DNA of 64,000 bases from Bartonella schoenbuchensis R1 (lineage in GTDB: Bacteria > Pseudomonadota > Alphaproteobacteria > Rhizobiales > Rhizobiaceae): the NCBI RefSeq assembly GCF_002022685.1, contig NZ_CP019789.1, forward strand, positions 1,559,001-1,623,000, given 5' to 3'. Below are positions 22,338-32,997 of the stretch, piece after piece (the stretch's first letter is position 1; each line of letters begins with the position of its first letter). The notes beneath the pieces were generated by a model. That model searched no databases, was not told where the DNA came from, and saw only the letters and a list, made by a program, of their open reading frames with translations. Made by a program: the position numbers and the translations under genes.

Positions 22338-23117
22338 TTAAAGACGGCGTTCAACCATAAGTTTTTTAATCTCAGCAATCGCTTTAGCCGGATTTAAACC
22401 CTTTGGGCAAGTTTGCGTACAATTCATAATCGTATGGCATCGATAAAGCCGGAAAGGATCCTCCAGATTATCAAGACGCTCCCCACTCATCTCATCGCGC
22501 GAATCAGCAATCCAACGATAAGCCTGAAGTAAAACAGCAGGCCCTAAATAACGGTCACCATTCCACCAATAACTTGGACACGATGTTTGACAACACGCAC
22601 AAAGAATACACTCATAAAGACCATCAATTTTTTGACGATCAGAATAGCTTTGCAACCACTCTTTTGCAGGCTCAGGTGAAACAGTTTGCAACCAAGGCTC
22701 AATAGCACGATGCTGCGCATAAAAACGCTTCAAATCAGGAACCAGATCTTTAACAACCGGCATAGAAGGAAGAGGATACACCTTGATGGGATGTTTCACA
22801 TCATCCATCCCTTTAGTACAAGCCAGCGTATTGACCCCATCAATATTCATCGCACATGAACCACAAATACCCTCACGACACGACCGACGAAGCGCCAAAG
22901 TTGGATCAATATGATTCTTAATAAACAAAAGGCCATCAAGAATCATCGGACCACATGCTGAACGATCCACATAATAGGTATCAAGACGAGGATTATCCTC
23001 ATCATCAGGTGACCAACGATAAATGTGAAATTCTGTCAGCTGTGTCGCACCTTCAGGTTTAGGCCAAATCTTTCCAGCCTTTACACGAGAATTTTTGGGA
23101 AGCCTAATTTGAACCAT
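22338..23117 (-). CDS. sdhB: Succinate dehydrogenase iron-sulfur subunit
   Basis: Iron-sulfur subunit of complex II, which passes electrons from SdhA flavin to quinone. The 259 residues include the [2Fe-2S] ligands [21 protein letters not shown] and the [4Fe-4S]/[3Fe-4S] ligands [16 protein letters not shown] and [17 protein letters not shown]. All expected cysteines are present. It is the last gene of sdhCDAB, 14 bp after sdhA, and is followed by a strong terminator. Confidence 0.98.
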   Translation of the reverse strand: MVQIRLPKNSRVKAGKIWPKPEGATQLTEFHIYRWSPDDEDNPRLDTYYVDRSACGPMILDGLLFIKNHIDPTLALRRSCREGICGSCAMNIDGVNTLACTKGMDDVKHPIKVYPLPSMPVVKDLVPDLKRFYAQHRAIEPWLQTVSPEPAKEWLQSYSDRQKIDGLYECILCACCQTSCPSYWWNGDRYLGPAVLLQAYRWIADSRDEMSGERLDNLEDPFRLYRCHTIMNCTQTCPKGLNPAKAIAEIKKLMVERRL

Positions 23118-23131
23118 GACTCATTCTCCCC

Positions 23132-24976
23132 TTAGTAAACACGTTTTTTAGGCACAATGCGTTTTAAGTCTATACCGCCATCTGCCTCAGATGTTAATGG
23201 ATCCACGTGAACAGGCCGATAGGATAATGTCACTTTCCCATCTTTTGACAAATGCGAAAGTGTATGGCAACGCCAATTTTTGTCGTCACGCTCTGGATAA
23301 TCTTCACGCGCATGCGCCCCACGGCTTTCTAAACGCGCAGCCGCAGAATGAACTGTCGTAATAGCATTTGCCATCAAATTCTCAAGCTCTAATGTTTCAA
23401 CCAAATCAGAATTCCAAATCAACGAATGATCTGTCACTTTAAGATCAGAAAGTTCATTCCAGAGTTTACTTACACGCTGACATCCTTGCTCTAAAGAATC
23501 TGCCGTACGGAACACTGCAGCATCTTCCTGCATAGTCCGCTGCATTTTTTCACGCAACACCGCCGTTGGTGTATGCCCTTGAGCAAAACGCAAACGATCA
23601 AAACGTGCCATAATTTCATCAACAGCTGTTTCATTAATTGCCGGAATCTCTGCATTGCGGTCAATTATTTTTCCTGCACGAATTGCAGCCGCACGCCCAA
23701 ATACCACAAGATCAATCAGTGAATTGGAACCCAAACGATTAGCACCGTGAACAGATGCACACCCTGCCTCACCCACAGCCATCAATCCAGGTTGAACACA
23801 ATCAGGCGAATCACTTGTTGGGTTTAAAACTTCCCCATAATAATTGGTAGGAATACCACCCATATTATAATGAACTGTTGGTAAAACCGGGATAGGATCT
23901 TTTGTCACATCAACACCTGCAAAAATTCGTGCTGATTCAGAAATCCCCGGTAAACGCTCATGCAATATAGCAGGATCAATATGATTGAGAACCAAATGAA
24001 TATGGTCCTTCTTGGCACCAACCCCACGCCCTTCACGAATTTCAAGCGTAATACAACGTGAAACCAAATCACGTGAAGCCAAATCTTTAAAAGAAGGCGC
24101 ATAACGTTCCATAAAACGCTCACCTTCAGAATTGATCAAATAACCACCTTCTCCACGTGCCCCTTCTGTGATTAAACAGCCAGAACCATAAATACCCGTG
24201 GGGTGAAATTGAACAAACTCCATATCCTGAAGCGGCAACCCAGCACGTGCAATCATTCCACCGCCATCACCTGTACATGTATGGGCTGATGTAGCAGAAA
24301 AATAAGCACGTCCATAACCACCTGTTGCCAAGACAACCATCTTAGCAGAAAAACGGTGAATTGTACCGTCATCTAAATTCCACGCTACAACACCTGTACA
24401 CACACCATCAGTCATGATCAAATCAAGCGCAAAATATTCAATAAAAAATTGCGCATTATGCTTTAAGCTTTGCCCATAAAGCGCGTGCAAAATAGCATGC
24501 CCAGTACGATCAGCCGCCGCACAAGTACGTTGAACTGGCGGACCTTCCCCAAACTGCGTCGTATGCCCACCAAAAGGCCGTTGGTAAATTTTACCCTCTT
24601 GTGTACGCGAAAAAGGAACCCCATAATGCTCTAATTCATAAACAGCAGCAGGAGCATTGCGCACCAAATATTCCATCGCATCAGTGTCGCCAAGCCAATC
24701 AGAGCCTTTCACTGTATCATACAAATGCCACTGCCAATTGTCAGGCCCCATATTTGCAAGAGACGCTGCAATACCGCCTTGTGCTGCAACTGTGTGCGAA
24801 CGAGTGGGAAAAACCTTTGTAATACATGCTGTCCTTAACCCCTGTTCAGCCATGCCAAGGGTTGCACGCAAACCTGAACCGCCAGCGCCAATAACAACAA
24901 CATCAAATTTATGATCTACATAATGATAAGGAGCATGACCCGCTTTAGGGCCCAAAGACGATACTGTAGCCACCAT
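23132..24976 (-). CDS. sdhA: Succinate dehydrogenase flavoprotein subunit
   Basis: Catalytic subunit of complex II (succinate to fumarate). From ATG 24976 it has 614 residues. The dinucleotide fold is [20 protein letters not shown]. The covalent-FAD histidine lies in [12 protein letters not shown]. Active-site segments include [20 protein letters not shown] and [10 protein letters not shown], and the C-terminal flavoprotein domain is intact. The longer open frame upstream overlaps sdhD and lacks a ribosome-binding site; ATG 24976 has GGGAG and sits 5 bp after the sdhD stop. The assembly factor SdhAF4 is found separately at 43980-44207. Confidence 0.98.
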   Translation of the reverse strand: MVATVSSLGPKAGHAPYHYVDHKFDVVVIGAGGSGLRATLGMAEQGLRTACITKVFPTRSHTVAAQGGIAASLANMGPDNWQWHLYDTVKGSDWLGDTDAMEYLVRNAPAAVYELEHYGVPFSRTQEGKIYQRPFGGHTTQFGEGPPVQRTCAAADRTGHAILHALYGQSLKHNAQFFIEYFALDLIMTDGVCTGVVAWNLDDGTIHRFSAKMVVLATGGYGRAYFSATSAHTCTGDGGGMIARAGLPLQDMEFVQFHPTGIYGSGCLITEGARGEGGYLINSEGERFMERYAPSFKDLASRDLVSRCITLEIREGRGVGAKKDHIHLVLNHIDPAILHERLPGISESARIFAGVDVTKDPIPVLPTVHYNMGGIPTNYYGEVLNPTSDSPDCVQPGLMAVGEAGCASVHGANRLGSNSLIDLVVFGRAAAIRAGKIIDRNAEIPAINETAVDEIMARFDRLRFAQGHTPTAVLREKMQRTMQEDAAVFRTADSLEQGCQRVSKLWNELSDLKVTDHSLIWNSDLVETLELENLMANAITTVHSAAARLESRGAHAREDYPERDDKNWRCHTLSHLSKDGKVTLSYRPVHVDPLTSEADGGIDLKRIVPKKRVY

Positions 24977-24981
24977 GTTGG

Positions 24982-25367
24982 TTAAACTCCCAATACGATT
25001 TTTAAAAGAGCAAAAATAATGAAACCACCCAAAACACAACAAAATAAGGTGTTTAATACTAAAAATAATATCCGCAAATTTCCATGTGGAATATAATCTT
25101 CAATAACAACTTGCATTCCAAGTTTCATATAATAAAGGCTTGAAAAAGTCATCAAACCCATTAAAACCGCCACAATAGGGTGCGAAAGTCGTGCATAAAT
25201 AACATCATACCCCTCCCCCACAAGCGAAATGACAAGAACAATAAAAAATATCCAAAGCAGCACACTGGTAAAACCCGTCAGATTTTCTAACCAAAAATGC
25301 CCTGTTCCCTCATGCGCACTTCCAAAACCACGCACTTTCCCAAACTCTGTTCGAAAATCTTTTTCAT
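24982..25367 (-). CDS. sdhD: Succinate dehydrogenase membrane anchor subunit SdhD (probable sequencing frameshift at start)
   Basis: Small heme/quinone-binding anchor of complex II. The core [18 protein letters not shown] is the standard alphaproteobacterial SdhD N-terminus. Three membrane segments follow ([56 protein letters not shown]). No good start exists in this frame. The natural start (MKK at 25367, with GGAG upstream, 18 bp after the sdhC stop) is one frame off. A sixth base in the T run at 25360-25364 (plus strand) restores [14 protein letters not shown] and 128 residues. A real upstream start inside sdhC is less likely. Confidence 0.87.
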
Positions 25368-25385
25368 ATTTTTCTCCATCCCCTA

Positions 25386-25787
25386 TCAAGACAACCCATA
25401 TCCAATAACCCAAATTGCGCATGTCACAATAAGGGTAATAAACACAGTTGCCCAAGCAGTCGCAGTTGCTTTTTCTTTTGCTAAAAGACAAGGCTTCATA
25501 TTCCAAACAAGATGGCGAATACAGCCAACCATATGGTGAACCCCAGCAAGCGTAAAAAGAAATAACACACACAACCCCGGGAAAGATCCATAAATCCCAT
25601 TAACCGTTTTAAACGTATCACTCCCGCAAGCGATTGCCCCCAACCAAATGGCAAAACATATCATTCCAAAATAAAGCGCTACACCAGTGATACGATGTGC
25701 AATCGACATCGCCATAGTAATCGACCAACGATAAATACTCAAATGGGGAGAATAAGGGCGATCTTTTATCCTAGATGTCTCTATCAT
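25386..25787 (-). CDS. sdhC: Succinate dehydrogenase cytochrome b556 subunit
   Basis: Heme b anchor subunit of complex II, 133 residues and three membrane helices. The N-terminal RPYSPHLSIYRWSITMAMSI and SIAHRITG (quinone-site Ser/Arg region) are conserved. The axial heme ligand lies in the His-rich GVHHMVGCIRHLVWN of helix 2. It is the first gene of the sdhCDAB operon, so the operon promoter should lie in the long region upstream (25788 onward). Confidence 0.95.
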   Translation of the reverse strand: MIETSRIKDRPYSPHLSIYRWSITMAMSIAHRITGVALYFGMICFAIWLGAIACGSDTFKTVNGIYGSFPGLCVLFLFTLAGVHHMVGCIRHLVWNMKPCLLAKEKATATAWATVFITLIVTCAIWVIGYGLS

Positions 25788-26779
25788 AAAAACTCTGACC
25801 TGACTTTCATTGCAACTTTATCGCAAACGAGAAAACTCATAATAAACGATCAAGCACATTCCAATTTTGATACCTAAAGGCGCACATTACAGGTCGGTTA
25901 TCTCAAATAACGGATTAAAGGTCGCGCATAAAAAAAACCGATTAGCTTATAGCTATAAACCATAAAGCCTGCTTTGTTTAGTACAATTTTATCTTCACGT
26001 CAAAGGCTTAAACATTGTTTCTTCAACGAAAACATGTATTTTTTTCAAACCCGCTCAAATCCCACCCGTTAAATAGTAACGAAATACTTCACAATATTTA
26101 CAGTTTAAATCATTAACTATATTAAATCATTAATGAAAAAACGAAACTGCTCTTCTTGATAGAGAACTTTCAAATCACGCTTAACATTAAAATAAACTTC
26201 CCCTTATTAAAATAAGCTTCTCTTTTAAAGACACCCCCCTCTCTGAAGAGATCAATAGATTGAGTGCCCCAATAATCCACACATATCAAATTCAACTTCA
26301 ATAACAGTGTTACAGCTTTTTTGCTGATATTTGTTCCTTCATCAAACCCGCATTTCCTTCATAAAAATACACTGAAGTACTCATTATAACGAAAATTATT
26401 GGAATAACTTTTAATTCACACGACCAAGGAGGCGCCATCCCTACATCTCCTCCAATCTCCCCATTTTTAAATGTACCCATTTTTATAAGAGTATATCGGT
26501 TTCTTGATAGTTTTTGTGTAAGCAATTTTTGCATCAAAAAAGTAACAAACAATTCATTACAAAAAATATTGTTAAAGTTACCACTACACACATTTTGTAA
26601 GATCAATACAAAGCAAATAAAATATTAAAAGACACCTTTCATTTTTCCATGAAAAAAAATGATTCTCTAAAATTTGATCACCAAGCATCTCTTTATAAGC
26701 ATCTCTAAAGGATCTCTCTTATTTTGTATAAAATTCCTTGATAAAGGAGTTTTATAATCGCAATTCTTCCTCACAAAGC
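25788..26779. other. Intergenic region, about 1 kb, no firm gene
   Basis: This long AT-rich region separates sdhC from the rplS terminator and must include the sdh promoter. One minus-strand frame (26310-26606, 98 codons) starts with an ATG and holds a hydrophobic stretch followed by YFYEGNAGLMKEQ. I recognise no domain and see no clear ribosome-binding site, so it may be a remnant or chance frame. No tRNA or mobile element was seen. Confidence 0.45.
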
Positions 26780-26807
26780 AAAAAAGCGGCATAAAAGCCG
26801 CTTTTTT
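26780..26807 (-). terminator. Rho-independent terminator after rplS
   Basis: Stem AAAAAAGCGGC / GCCGCTTTTTT with loop ATAAAA, only 22 bp downstream of the rplS stop codon on the minus strand. The flanking A and T runs make it potentially bidirectional. Confidence 0.9.
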
Positions 26808-26829
26808 AAAAAAAACTTTAAAGAAATAT

Positions 26830-27267
26830 TTATTCAGCAGTCTTGTCTTCAACTTTTTCTGCAACGACTGCTTTTTCTCCTCCCTCAGAAACCTTAGCAT
26901 TCTTACGGTAATCTCTCTTTTCAGCGATACGTGCAGCCTTTCCTCTTAAACCACGAAGGTAATAAAGCTTTGCACGACGCACCTTACCCCGGCGGACAAT
27001 CTCAACACCTTCAACCAAGGGAGAATACATCGGAAACACACGCTCAACACCTTCACCATAAGAAATTTTGCGCACTGTAAAGCTCTCATTCAAACCACCG
27101 CCCGAACGTGCAATGCAAATTCCTTCATAAGCCTGAACACGTGTGCGCGTACCTTCCGTCACACGGACCAAAACGCGCAACGTATCTCCCACCTGAAACG
27201 CTGGAAATTGGCGTTTTTCTTCAATTTTTGCGCATTGTTCAGCTTCAAGCTGCGCTATAATATTCAT
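26830..27267 (-). CDS. rplS: 50S ribosomal protein L19
   Basis: L19 lies at the 30S-50S interface. The 145 residues include the family signature [26 protein letters not shown] (given in part), [37 protein letters not shown] (in part), plus a charged tail ([18 protein letters not shown]) of the kind seen in Rhizobiales. I chose ATG 27267, eight bases after an AGGA site; an in-frame ATG at 27276 overlaps that site. A small inverted repeat (TGTTC-GAAAA-GAACA) just upstream could form a leader hairpin. It follows trmD at 239 bp, a longer gap than usual. Confidence 0.96.
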   Translation of the reverse strand: MNIIAQLEAEQCAKIEEKRQFPAFQVGDTLRVLVRVTEGTRTRVQAYEGICIARSGGGLNESFTVRKISYGEGVERVFPMYSPLVEGVEIVRRGKVRRAKLYYLRGLRGKAARIAEKRDYRKNAKVSEGGEKAVVAEKVEDKTAE

Positions 27268-27354
27268 TTCTTTCATCCTTCATGTTCTTTTCGAACAGTC
27301 AGAGCCTTAAACTCTTACCACAAAGCTGCCTTTCATACAAAAAGGATATTCTTT

Positions 27355-27390
27355 GGGTTCTGCTTTAAACACCTGGGCTCTGCTTTAAAC
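27355..27390. repeat. Short imperfect direct repeat in the trmD-rplS gap
   Basis: GGTTCTGCTTTAAACA and GGCTCTGCTTTAAACA occur in tandem with one mismatch, in the 239-bp space between trmD and rplS. The function is unknown; it may simply be a local duplication. Confidence 0.4.
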
Positions 27391-27506
27391 AAGAGCGAAT
27401 ACACTATTTTTTCTTTTAGAATTTATTTCTTTTAAATCCATAGAAAGCTTTTTTCAAAAAACTCTCTTAAAAGTGCGTTGTGCAATACACCATCTTTAAA
27501 AATGAA

Positions 27507-28205
27507 TCAAGCTTTTCGAAGATTTTTGGTATAAAGAGCATAAAGGTCAGGTCGACGTTGCTGTGTTAAACATTCGGCCTGCTCTTGACGCCAATTTGCA
27601 ATAGCTTTGTGATGGCCTGATGTCAATACCGGTGGAATAGTAAGTCCTTCAAAAACTGAAGGACGCGTATAATGGGGGTACTCAAGCAAATTATTCTCAA
27701 AACTTTCACATTCTCCAGAAGCTTGATTGCCCATAACACCAGGTAAAAGTCGCACAATTGCATCCATAAGAACCAATGCAGCCACCTCTCCACCTGAAAG
27801 AATATAATCACCAATTGAAATTTCTTCTAATTTTCGCGCTTTTATCACGCGTTCATCAACCCCTTCAAAACGACCACACACCAATATCGCGCCTAAACCA
27901 CGAGCCAAAGAACGAGCATAGTTTTGGTTAAAAGGACGTCCCCGTGGGCTCAACAAAAACCTTGGCAAATCAGGGGGGCAACTATCAATTGCAGCAGCCA
28001 ACACATCTGCCCGCATCACCATACCAGCACCACCACCAGCCGGTGTATCATCAACACTGTGGTGTTTGTCAAAAGCAAAGTCTCTAATCTGTACTGTATT
28101 GAGCGACCATATCCCTCGCGCTAAAGCCTGCCCTGCTAAAGAATGACCTAATAATCCTGGAAACATTTCAGGATAAAGTGTTAAAATATGCGCTTGAAAT
28201 CCCAT
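27507..28205 (-). CDS. trmD: tRNA (guanine-N1)-methyltransferase
   Basis: Methylates G37 of tRNAs with a G36-G37 sequence, preventing +1 frameshifts. The 232-residue SPOUT protein shows [15 protein letters not shown] at the start, the trefoil-knot SAM site ([34 protein letters not shown]) and the catalytic-loop region [16 protein letters not shown] with its Asp/Glu and Tyr residues. It lies 47 bp after rimM in the rimM-trmD-rplS order. Confidence 0.97.
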   Translation of the reverse strand: MGFQAHILTLYPEMFPGLLGHSLAGQALARGIWSLNTVQIRDFAFDKHHSVDDTPAGGGAGMVMRADVLAAAIDSCPPDLPRFLLSPRGRPFNQNYARSLARGLGAILVCGRFEGVDERVIKARKLEEISIGDYILSGGEVAALVLMDAIVRLLPGVMGNQASGECESFENNLLEYPHYTRPSVFEGLTIPPVLTSGHHKAIANWRQEQAECLTQQRRPDLYALYTKNLRKA

Positions 28206-28251
28206 GCTTATTCCCTCATCCTACTCTTTTTGTTCAAATCTCCCTTATTTA

Positions 28252-28790
28252 TTATTCTTCTTTCATGTAAGCCAAACCCGCTGCCACTGGATTGATCACA
28301 ATAAAACCAGAAGCAACACAAATTTCCGGCACAGCCGCCTTGCTAAATGGAATGAGCTCTCTCTTGCCGCCATCTAAACAGATTTCAAGCAAATCACCAG
28401 CACCAAAATTAAAAAAACCGCTCACTTCACCAAGACGCTTGTCTGCATCATCATAAACGCAAAGCCCAATCAAATCGATTTGATAAAATTCATCCTCAGC
28501 CAAATCATCAAGCAATTGATCTCGCTTAATATAAAGGTTAATTCCCTTTAAAGCTTCGGCAGCACTTCGCTCCTCCACCCCCTTAAAACGCACAATTGCA
28601 TCGTTTTTTTGCACCCGAAATGTTGCAATTTCATAACAGCGCCCTCCTTTATCATAAAGGACACCATAAGCCTTTAAGCGCTCAGGCTCACCTCCCAATA
28701 CCTTAACCCAAACATCCCCCTAATTCCATGGGCAGCACCAATAATGGCAAGACAAATTGCCTTTTTAAGTTTTTTTCTCTTTTGTTTCAT
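28252..28790 (-). CDS. rimM: 16S rRNA processing protein RimM (probable sequencing frameshift)
   Basis: Assembly factor for the 30S head that binds S19. The N-terminal RimM domain begins at ATG 28790 and reads KKAICLAIIGAAHGIRG. The frame breaks at a five-base C run (28716-28720); a sixth base continues it as GDVWVKVLGGEPERLKAYG. The C-terminal PRC-barrel part (LIGLCVYDDADKRLGEVSGF ... LIPFSKAAV) is intact. The restored length is 179 residues, normal for the family. It is first in the rimM-trmD-rplS group. rpsP, usually directly upstream, is instead about 15.5 kb away at 44348. Confidence 0.92.
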
Positions 28791-28922
28791 GTATAATATC
28801 ATCTCTTCTAAAAAGAAAGAATCATTATATACTTAATTATTGTCCATTAGAGCTTGTTGCCATACAAAAATCTTATAAAAGCGTATTTTGTGGCATATAG
28901 TGAATGAAAAAGGAGAAATCTG

Positions 28923-29762
28923 ATGGCGAATATTATGCTTTTTTATAAAAATGTTACTCCAATCAACAAAACTTTTCATAGAAGTCTTAAATTCAATCCC
29001 TCACAAGATATGTCCTTTGCAAAAGATACTCATTGGGTTCCCCTAGCAAGTGATGAATATTTTCAAGCTGCTCTCGACTACCCTATCTTGTTTATGAGCG
29101 CAGAAGATGAACAAAAAAAGCGCCATTACACATCCATCGCTCTTGTAGGTCTTTCTAATGATGTAAATAATTACATTACTGCTGATAAAAGTTGGCAACG
29201 TGACACTTATATCCCTGCTTTTATTCGCCGTTATCCTTTTGTTCTTGCACAAATACAAGATCAAAAAGAGCTTTCTGTTTGCTTTGACCAACAATCTGGC
29301 ATGTTTAATGACGTTACAGGCATAGAGCTTTTCAATTCTGATGGGTCTATTTCTCCCTTCATGGAAGAGCGTATCAATTTTCTTGAGCACTTTAAAATTG
29401 GTATGGAAAGAACAGCTGAATTTATTGATACTCTTGTCAAGATGGACCTTCTTAGTCAAAAATCAATTAATGTCAAAAATGACAAAGGTCTTTCAGCTCA
29501 ATTAGAAGATTTCTGGATTGTTGATGAAGAAAAACTGCATAAATTACCGGCTCATCAACTTGCTAAATTGCATAAAAATGGCTTTTTAGGGCGGATTTTT
29601 GCGCATCTTTTGTCAATGAATAATCTTCTAAAGGTGCTCTCTCTAAAAGGTGCAAGTCAAGCCGCTGCTAATTCTGCTGCCAATTCTATAGAAAAGAAAG
29701 AAAAAACAAATGGGCAGGCTAGTTCTGAAAAGCCCAAAAAGGGAAAAAATACTCTTAACTAG
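28923..29762 (+). CDS. SapC family protein
   Basis: A 279-residue protein with the SapC-type layout: an N-terminal HWVPLASDEYFQAALDYPIL segment, IALVGLSNDVNNYI, and the core YIPAFIRRYPFVLAQ. The family is named from an S-layer-linked locus, but its molecular role is unknown. The C-terminal 40 or so residues are Ala/Ser/Lys-rich and probably disordered. No signal peptide is apparent. A strong AAGGAG site precedes ATG 28923. xerC starts 2 bp after the stop, so the two probably share a transcript. Confidence 0.85.
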   Translation: MANIMLFYKNVTPINKTFHRSLKFNPSQDMSFAKDTHWVPLASDEYFQAALDYPILFMSAEDEQKKRHYTSIALVGLSNDVNNYITADKSWQRDTYIPAFIRRYPFVLAQIQDQKELSVCFDQQSGMFNDVTGIELFNSDGSISPFMEERINFLEHFKIGMERTAEFIDTLVKMDLLSQKSINVKNDKGLSAQLEDFWIVDEEKLHKLPAHQLAKLHKNGFLGRIFAHLLSMNNLLKVLSLKGASQAAANSAANSIEKKEKTNGQASSEKPKKGKNTLN

Positions 29763-29764
29763 AA

Positions 29765-30763
29765 ATGTCTCCCAATAATGACAACAAAAAAGGCCAAAAT
29801 GCTCCTCTGATCCCAGCGGAGCAGGGTCTTTTGGTTGCAAGAAAAAAATGGCTAGAGGGTCTTGTAAAAACGCGTCGTATGGCTACACACACAGCACAAG
29901 CTTATGAACGCGATACACGGCAATTTTTGATTTTTTTGTGTCATCACCTCGGGCATGAAGTAACTTGCAAAGACCTTGCTGATTTGCGTGTAGTTGATTT
30001 GCGTGCTTATTTGGCCCATCGTCGTACGTTAAAAATAAGTGCACGCTCTTTAAGCCGAAATGTGGCGAGTTTGCGCTCTTTTTTCAATTACTTATCACGT
30101 GAGGGTATCGTTGATACACTAGCTGCTAAACTTATTCGCACACCAAAACACCCAAAGCTTTTACCTAAACCTTTGAATGTACAAGCAGCATTGCATATCA
30201 TCAAACCAGAAAATCAACAAGAAGATGAACCATGGATTATTGCCCGTAACGTTGCTGTTTTAGCACTCCTTTACGGCTGCGGAATGCGAATATCAGAAGC
30301 TTTAGCACTTACACCAGAACAATTTTCTGATCCAGAGATAACAAGTCTGTCTGTAATAGGAAAAGGGGGCAAAACACGCCTAGTTCCACTGATTAAAACC
30401 GTTTACGAAATGGTAGAGACTTATCTTAAATGCTGCCCTTACCCTTTAGTGAGCACTCAACCAATGTTTCGTGGTGTTCGAGGTGGCCCGCTACAACCGG
30501 CTATTATTCAACGCCTTGTTCAAAATTTACGTGCTCGTCTTGGTTTACCAGAAACGACTACACCCCATGCATTGCGTCATTCTTTTGCAACCCACCTTTT
30601 GTCGCGTGGAGGGGATTTGCGTACCATTCAGGAATTACTTGGCCATGCCTGTTTATCGACAACACAAGTTTACACCCACATTGATACAGACCGCTTATTA
30701 GAAGTTTATCAAAAAGCACATCCTCGTGCTTCAAAAGTCATTGAATCAGAAAAACCATCTTAA
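29765..30763 (+). CDS. xerC: Tyrosine recombinase XerC
   Basis: Site-specific recombinase that resolves chromosome dimers at dif with XerD and FtsK. The 332 residues have an N-terminal SAM-like domain (THTAQAYERDTRQFLIFL) and a catalytic domain with Arg175 (CGMRISEAL), Lys200 (GKGGKTR), His268-Arg271 (HALRHSFATH), His294 (LGHACLSTT) and nucleophile Tyr303 (VYTHID). The variant SARSLSRNVASLRSFFNYL favours XerC over XerD. Its stop overlaps the stop of convergent bolA on the shared palindrome TTAA. Partner FtsK is in this window (18092-20580). Confidence 0.92.
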   Translation: MSPNNDNKKGQNAPLIPAEQGLLVARKKWLEGLVKTRRMATHTAQAYERDTRQFLIFLCHHLGHEVTCKDLADLRVVDLRAYLAHRRTLKISARSLSRNVASLRSFFNYLSREGIVDTLAAKLIRTPKHPKLLPKPLNVQAALHIIKPENQQEDEPWIIARNVAVLALLYGCGMRISEALALTPEQFSDPEITSLSVIGKGGKTRLVPLIKTVYEMVETYLKCCPYPLVSTQPMFRGVRGGPLQPAIIQRLVQNLRARLGLPETTTPHALRHSFATHLLSRGGDLRTIQELLGHACLSTTQVYTHIDTDRLLEVYQKAHPRASKVIESEKPS

Positions 30764-31038
30764 GCAGCTTCAACTTCAAGAGCCAAAGCATGAATATGCG
30801 TCGTTAATTCTTGCTGTAAAACTTTATAAATCGCCCGGTGTCTTTCTACCCGTGACATACCTGAAAAAGAAGAAGAAAAAATTTTCACCCGAAAATGCGT
30901 TTCCCCATGACTATCAAAAACACCACCTTCATGACGATGCCCCGCATGAAGACTGCTTTCATTAATCACTTCAAGTTTTTGTGGGCAAAAAGCATCACGA
31001 AGCTTTGTTTCGATGACTGTTTGAATCACAGTAGACAT
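30760..31038 (-). CDS. bolA: BolA family protein
   Basis: BolA-like iron-sulfur trafficking partner of monothiol glutaredoxins. The 92-residue product contains the loop SLHAGHRHEGG (potential cluster-ligand histidines), ETHFRVKIFSSSFSGMSRVERHRAIY (given in part) and the helix YKVLQQELTTHIHALAL. I chose ATG 31038; the frame opens slightly further upstream. It is divergent from the J-domain gene, an arrangement conserved in Rhizobiales next to cobST. Confidence 0.93.
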   Translation of the reverse strand: MSTVIQTVIETKLRDAFCPQKLEVINESSLHAGHRHEGGVFDSHGETHFRVKIFSSSFSGMSRVERHRAIYKVLQQELTTHIHALALEVEAA

Positions 31039-31162
31039 TTTTTCTTTACTCTCCACTAAAATGGATAGTGTAATTAGCCATCTTCGACACTACATTAAGT
31101 ATGAAAATAAATTTTCAAAGTCAATCCTTGTCAAACACACCGATTTTGCATAAACCAAAAAC

Positions 31163-31780
31163 ATGGCTACAACATCTAAACTATTTGATTCAATTCGTAT
31201 CAGCTCCAATAAAAGAAAACAAGGTGAAGCACAAACCCAACAGTGTCAATGGGAGGGGTGTGAAAAAACCGGGGTGCACAAAGCGCCAGCAGGCCGTAAT
31301 CGTGAAGGGCAGTATTTTTACTTTTGCCTTGATCATGTACGTGCTTACAATAAAGACTTCAATTATTTCTCAGGCCTTAGCGATAAAGATATCGCAAATT
31401 TTCAGAAAGACGCCCTCACAGGGCACCGCCCTACGTGGTCTGCTGGGAGCAATAGTGCATCAAAAAAAACATCCCCTCACTATGCAACAATTCGCTCTGG
31501 AACAGCGGCTTATCAAAACCGTATGCGTGATCCCTTTTCATTTTTCACCAAACGTCACTCAGCCGGTACAACCTCACGAAAATTAAAACCTTTGGAAGCC
31601 AAAGCTTTTGATACTTTAGGGTTACAAGCCAATGCCTCAGCTGAGGATATTAAAACAAAATATAAAGAACTGGTCAAAAAACATCATCCTGATGCCAATG
31701 GTGGTAACCGTTCTTCAGAAGAACGTTTTCGCGATGTTTTACACGCCTATAATTTACTCAAGAAATCCGGCCTGTGCTAA
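31163..31780 (+). CDS. Small J-domain (DnaJ-like) protein
   Basis: A 205-residue protein with a C-terminal J domain: FDTLGLQANASAEDIKTKYK, the HPD motif in KKHHPDANGG, and RFRDVLHAYNLLKKSG. The N-terminal part has a Cys-rich segment (QCQWEGCEKTG ... FYFCLDHV) that may bind zinc, followed by a flexible linker. There is no Gly/Phe region or CTD, so it is not a general DnaJ; it likely delivers specific clients to DnaK. It lies between bolA and cobS, a conserved neighbourhood that hints at, but does not prove, a role with CobST. Confidence 0.88.
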   Translation: MATTSKLFDSIRISSNKRKQGEAQTQQCQWEGCEKTGVHKAPAGRNREGQYFYFCLDHVRAYNKDFNYFSGLSDKDIANFQKDALTGHRPTWSAGSNSASKKTSPHYATIRSGTAAYQNRMRDPFSFFTKRHSAGTTSRKLKPLEAKAFDTLGLQANASAEDIKTKYKELVKKHHPDANGGNRSSEERFRDVLHAYNLLKKSGLC

Positions 31781-31997
31781 AGTGCTAAAGGAGGGGGTCA
31801 CCGTGCTCAAAGCAATCCACTTTAGTGCAAGAGTGCAAGCTGTTTTCTTGTTTAATTTACTTGTTTTAAAAACACCATGAAATATTAATCATTATCTCCC
31901 ATCCCCTCTCTTTCTACAGAGCATTGCATCAGCAATTGATGTCTTGTATTGTTTTTCAACTCAAATAATAAAGAGTGGATACCCTTCCAGAAAAACA

Positions 31998-32969
31998 ATG
32001 ACAAAACCAAATCACGCTACCGATGTTCCTGATATCACAGTCTGCGCTCGTGATATATTTCATATTGATACAGACATGAAAGTACCCGCTTTTAGCGCAA
32101 AAAGCTTACATGTCCCTGACTTAGATCCCGATTATCTTTTTGACCAGCAAACAACTTTAGCCATTTTAGCAGGCTTTGCTTTTAATCGTCGTGTTATGGT
32201 TTCTGGCTATCATGGCACTGGTAAATCAACACATATTGAACAAGTCGCTGCACGTCTTAACTGGCCTTGTATTCGAATTAATCTTGACAGTCACGTTAGT
32301 CGCATTGACCTTGTTGGAAAAGATGCCATCGTTTTAAAAGATGGTCTACAAATCACTGAATTTAAAGATGGCATTTTACCCTGGGCTTATCAAAACAACA
32401 TTGCTCTTGTCTTTGATGAATATGATGCAGGCAGACCTGATGTTATGTTTGTTATTCAACGGGTACTTGAAGCCTCTGGGCGGTTGAGCTTACTCGATCA
32501 AAACCGCGTTATCGCTCCTCATCCAGCATTTCGCCTTTTTGCAACAGCAAATACCATTGGCCTTGGCGATACAACAGGGCTTTATCATGGCACACAACAA
32601 ATTAACCAAGCCCAAATGGACCGGTGGTCTATTGTGGCGATATTAAACTATTTACCCCATGACCATGAAGTTGACATTGTCTGTTCAAAAGTCAAACATT
32701 TCCAAACATCTCAAAGAAAAAAAACAGTTTCACAAATGGTGCATGTAGCCAACATGGTACGCCAAGCCTTTATCAATGGTGACCTTTCAACGGTTATGAG
32801 CCCGCGCAGCGTAATCACCTGGGCAGAAAATACTGAAATTTTTCAAAATGTTGACTTGGCTTTTCAATTAACCTTTCTTAATAAATGTGACGAACTCGAA
32901 CACTCAATCGTTGCAGAGTTTTACCAACGTGCTTTTGGAAAAGAGCTTACCAAATCACTCAATCTATAA
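31998..32969 (+). CDS. cobS: CobS-like AAA+ ATPase (cobaltochelatase subunit)
   Basis: MoxR-type AAA+ subunit of the aerobic cobaltochelatase, which powers CobN metal insertion. From ATG 31998 it has 323 residues with an N-terminal segment ([18 protein letters not shown]), Walker [14 protein letters not shown], Walker [21 protein letters not shown], sensor 1 [12 protein letters not shown] and arginine-rich C-terminal elements ([13 protein letters not shown]). The frame is open upstream to 31944. It lies 28 bp ahead of cobT. CobN is not in this window, so whether the chelatase is complete is unknown. Confidence 0.93.
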   Translation: MTKPNHATDVPDITVCARDIFHIDTDMKVPAFSAKSLHVPDLDPDYLFDQQTTLAILAGFAFNRRVMVSGYHGTGKSTHIEQVAARLNWPCIRINLDSHVSRIDLVGKDAIVLKDGLQITEFKDGILPWAYQNNIALVFDEYDAGRPDVMFVIQRVLEASGRLSLLDQNRVIAPHPAFRLFATANTIGLGDTTGLYHGTQQINQAQMDRWSIVAILNYLPHDHEVDIVCSKVKHFQTSQRKKTVSQMVHVANMVRQAFINGDLSTVMSPRSVITWAENTEIFQNVDLAFQLTFLNKCDELEHSIVAEFYQRAFGKELTKSLNL

Positions 32970-32997
32970 TGTCTGATCTTTAAGGAATGCGTCAATT

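Noticed and set aside
24982..25572. A 196-residue version of SdhD with a long N-terminal extension
   Set aside because: The extra part overlaps sdhC out of frame, is Cys/Tyr-rich as shadow frames are, and lacks a ribosome-binding site.
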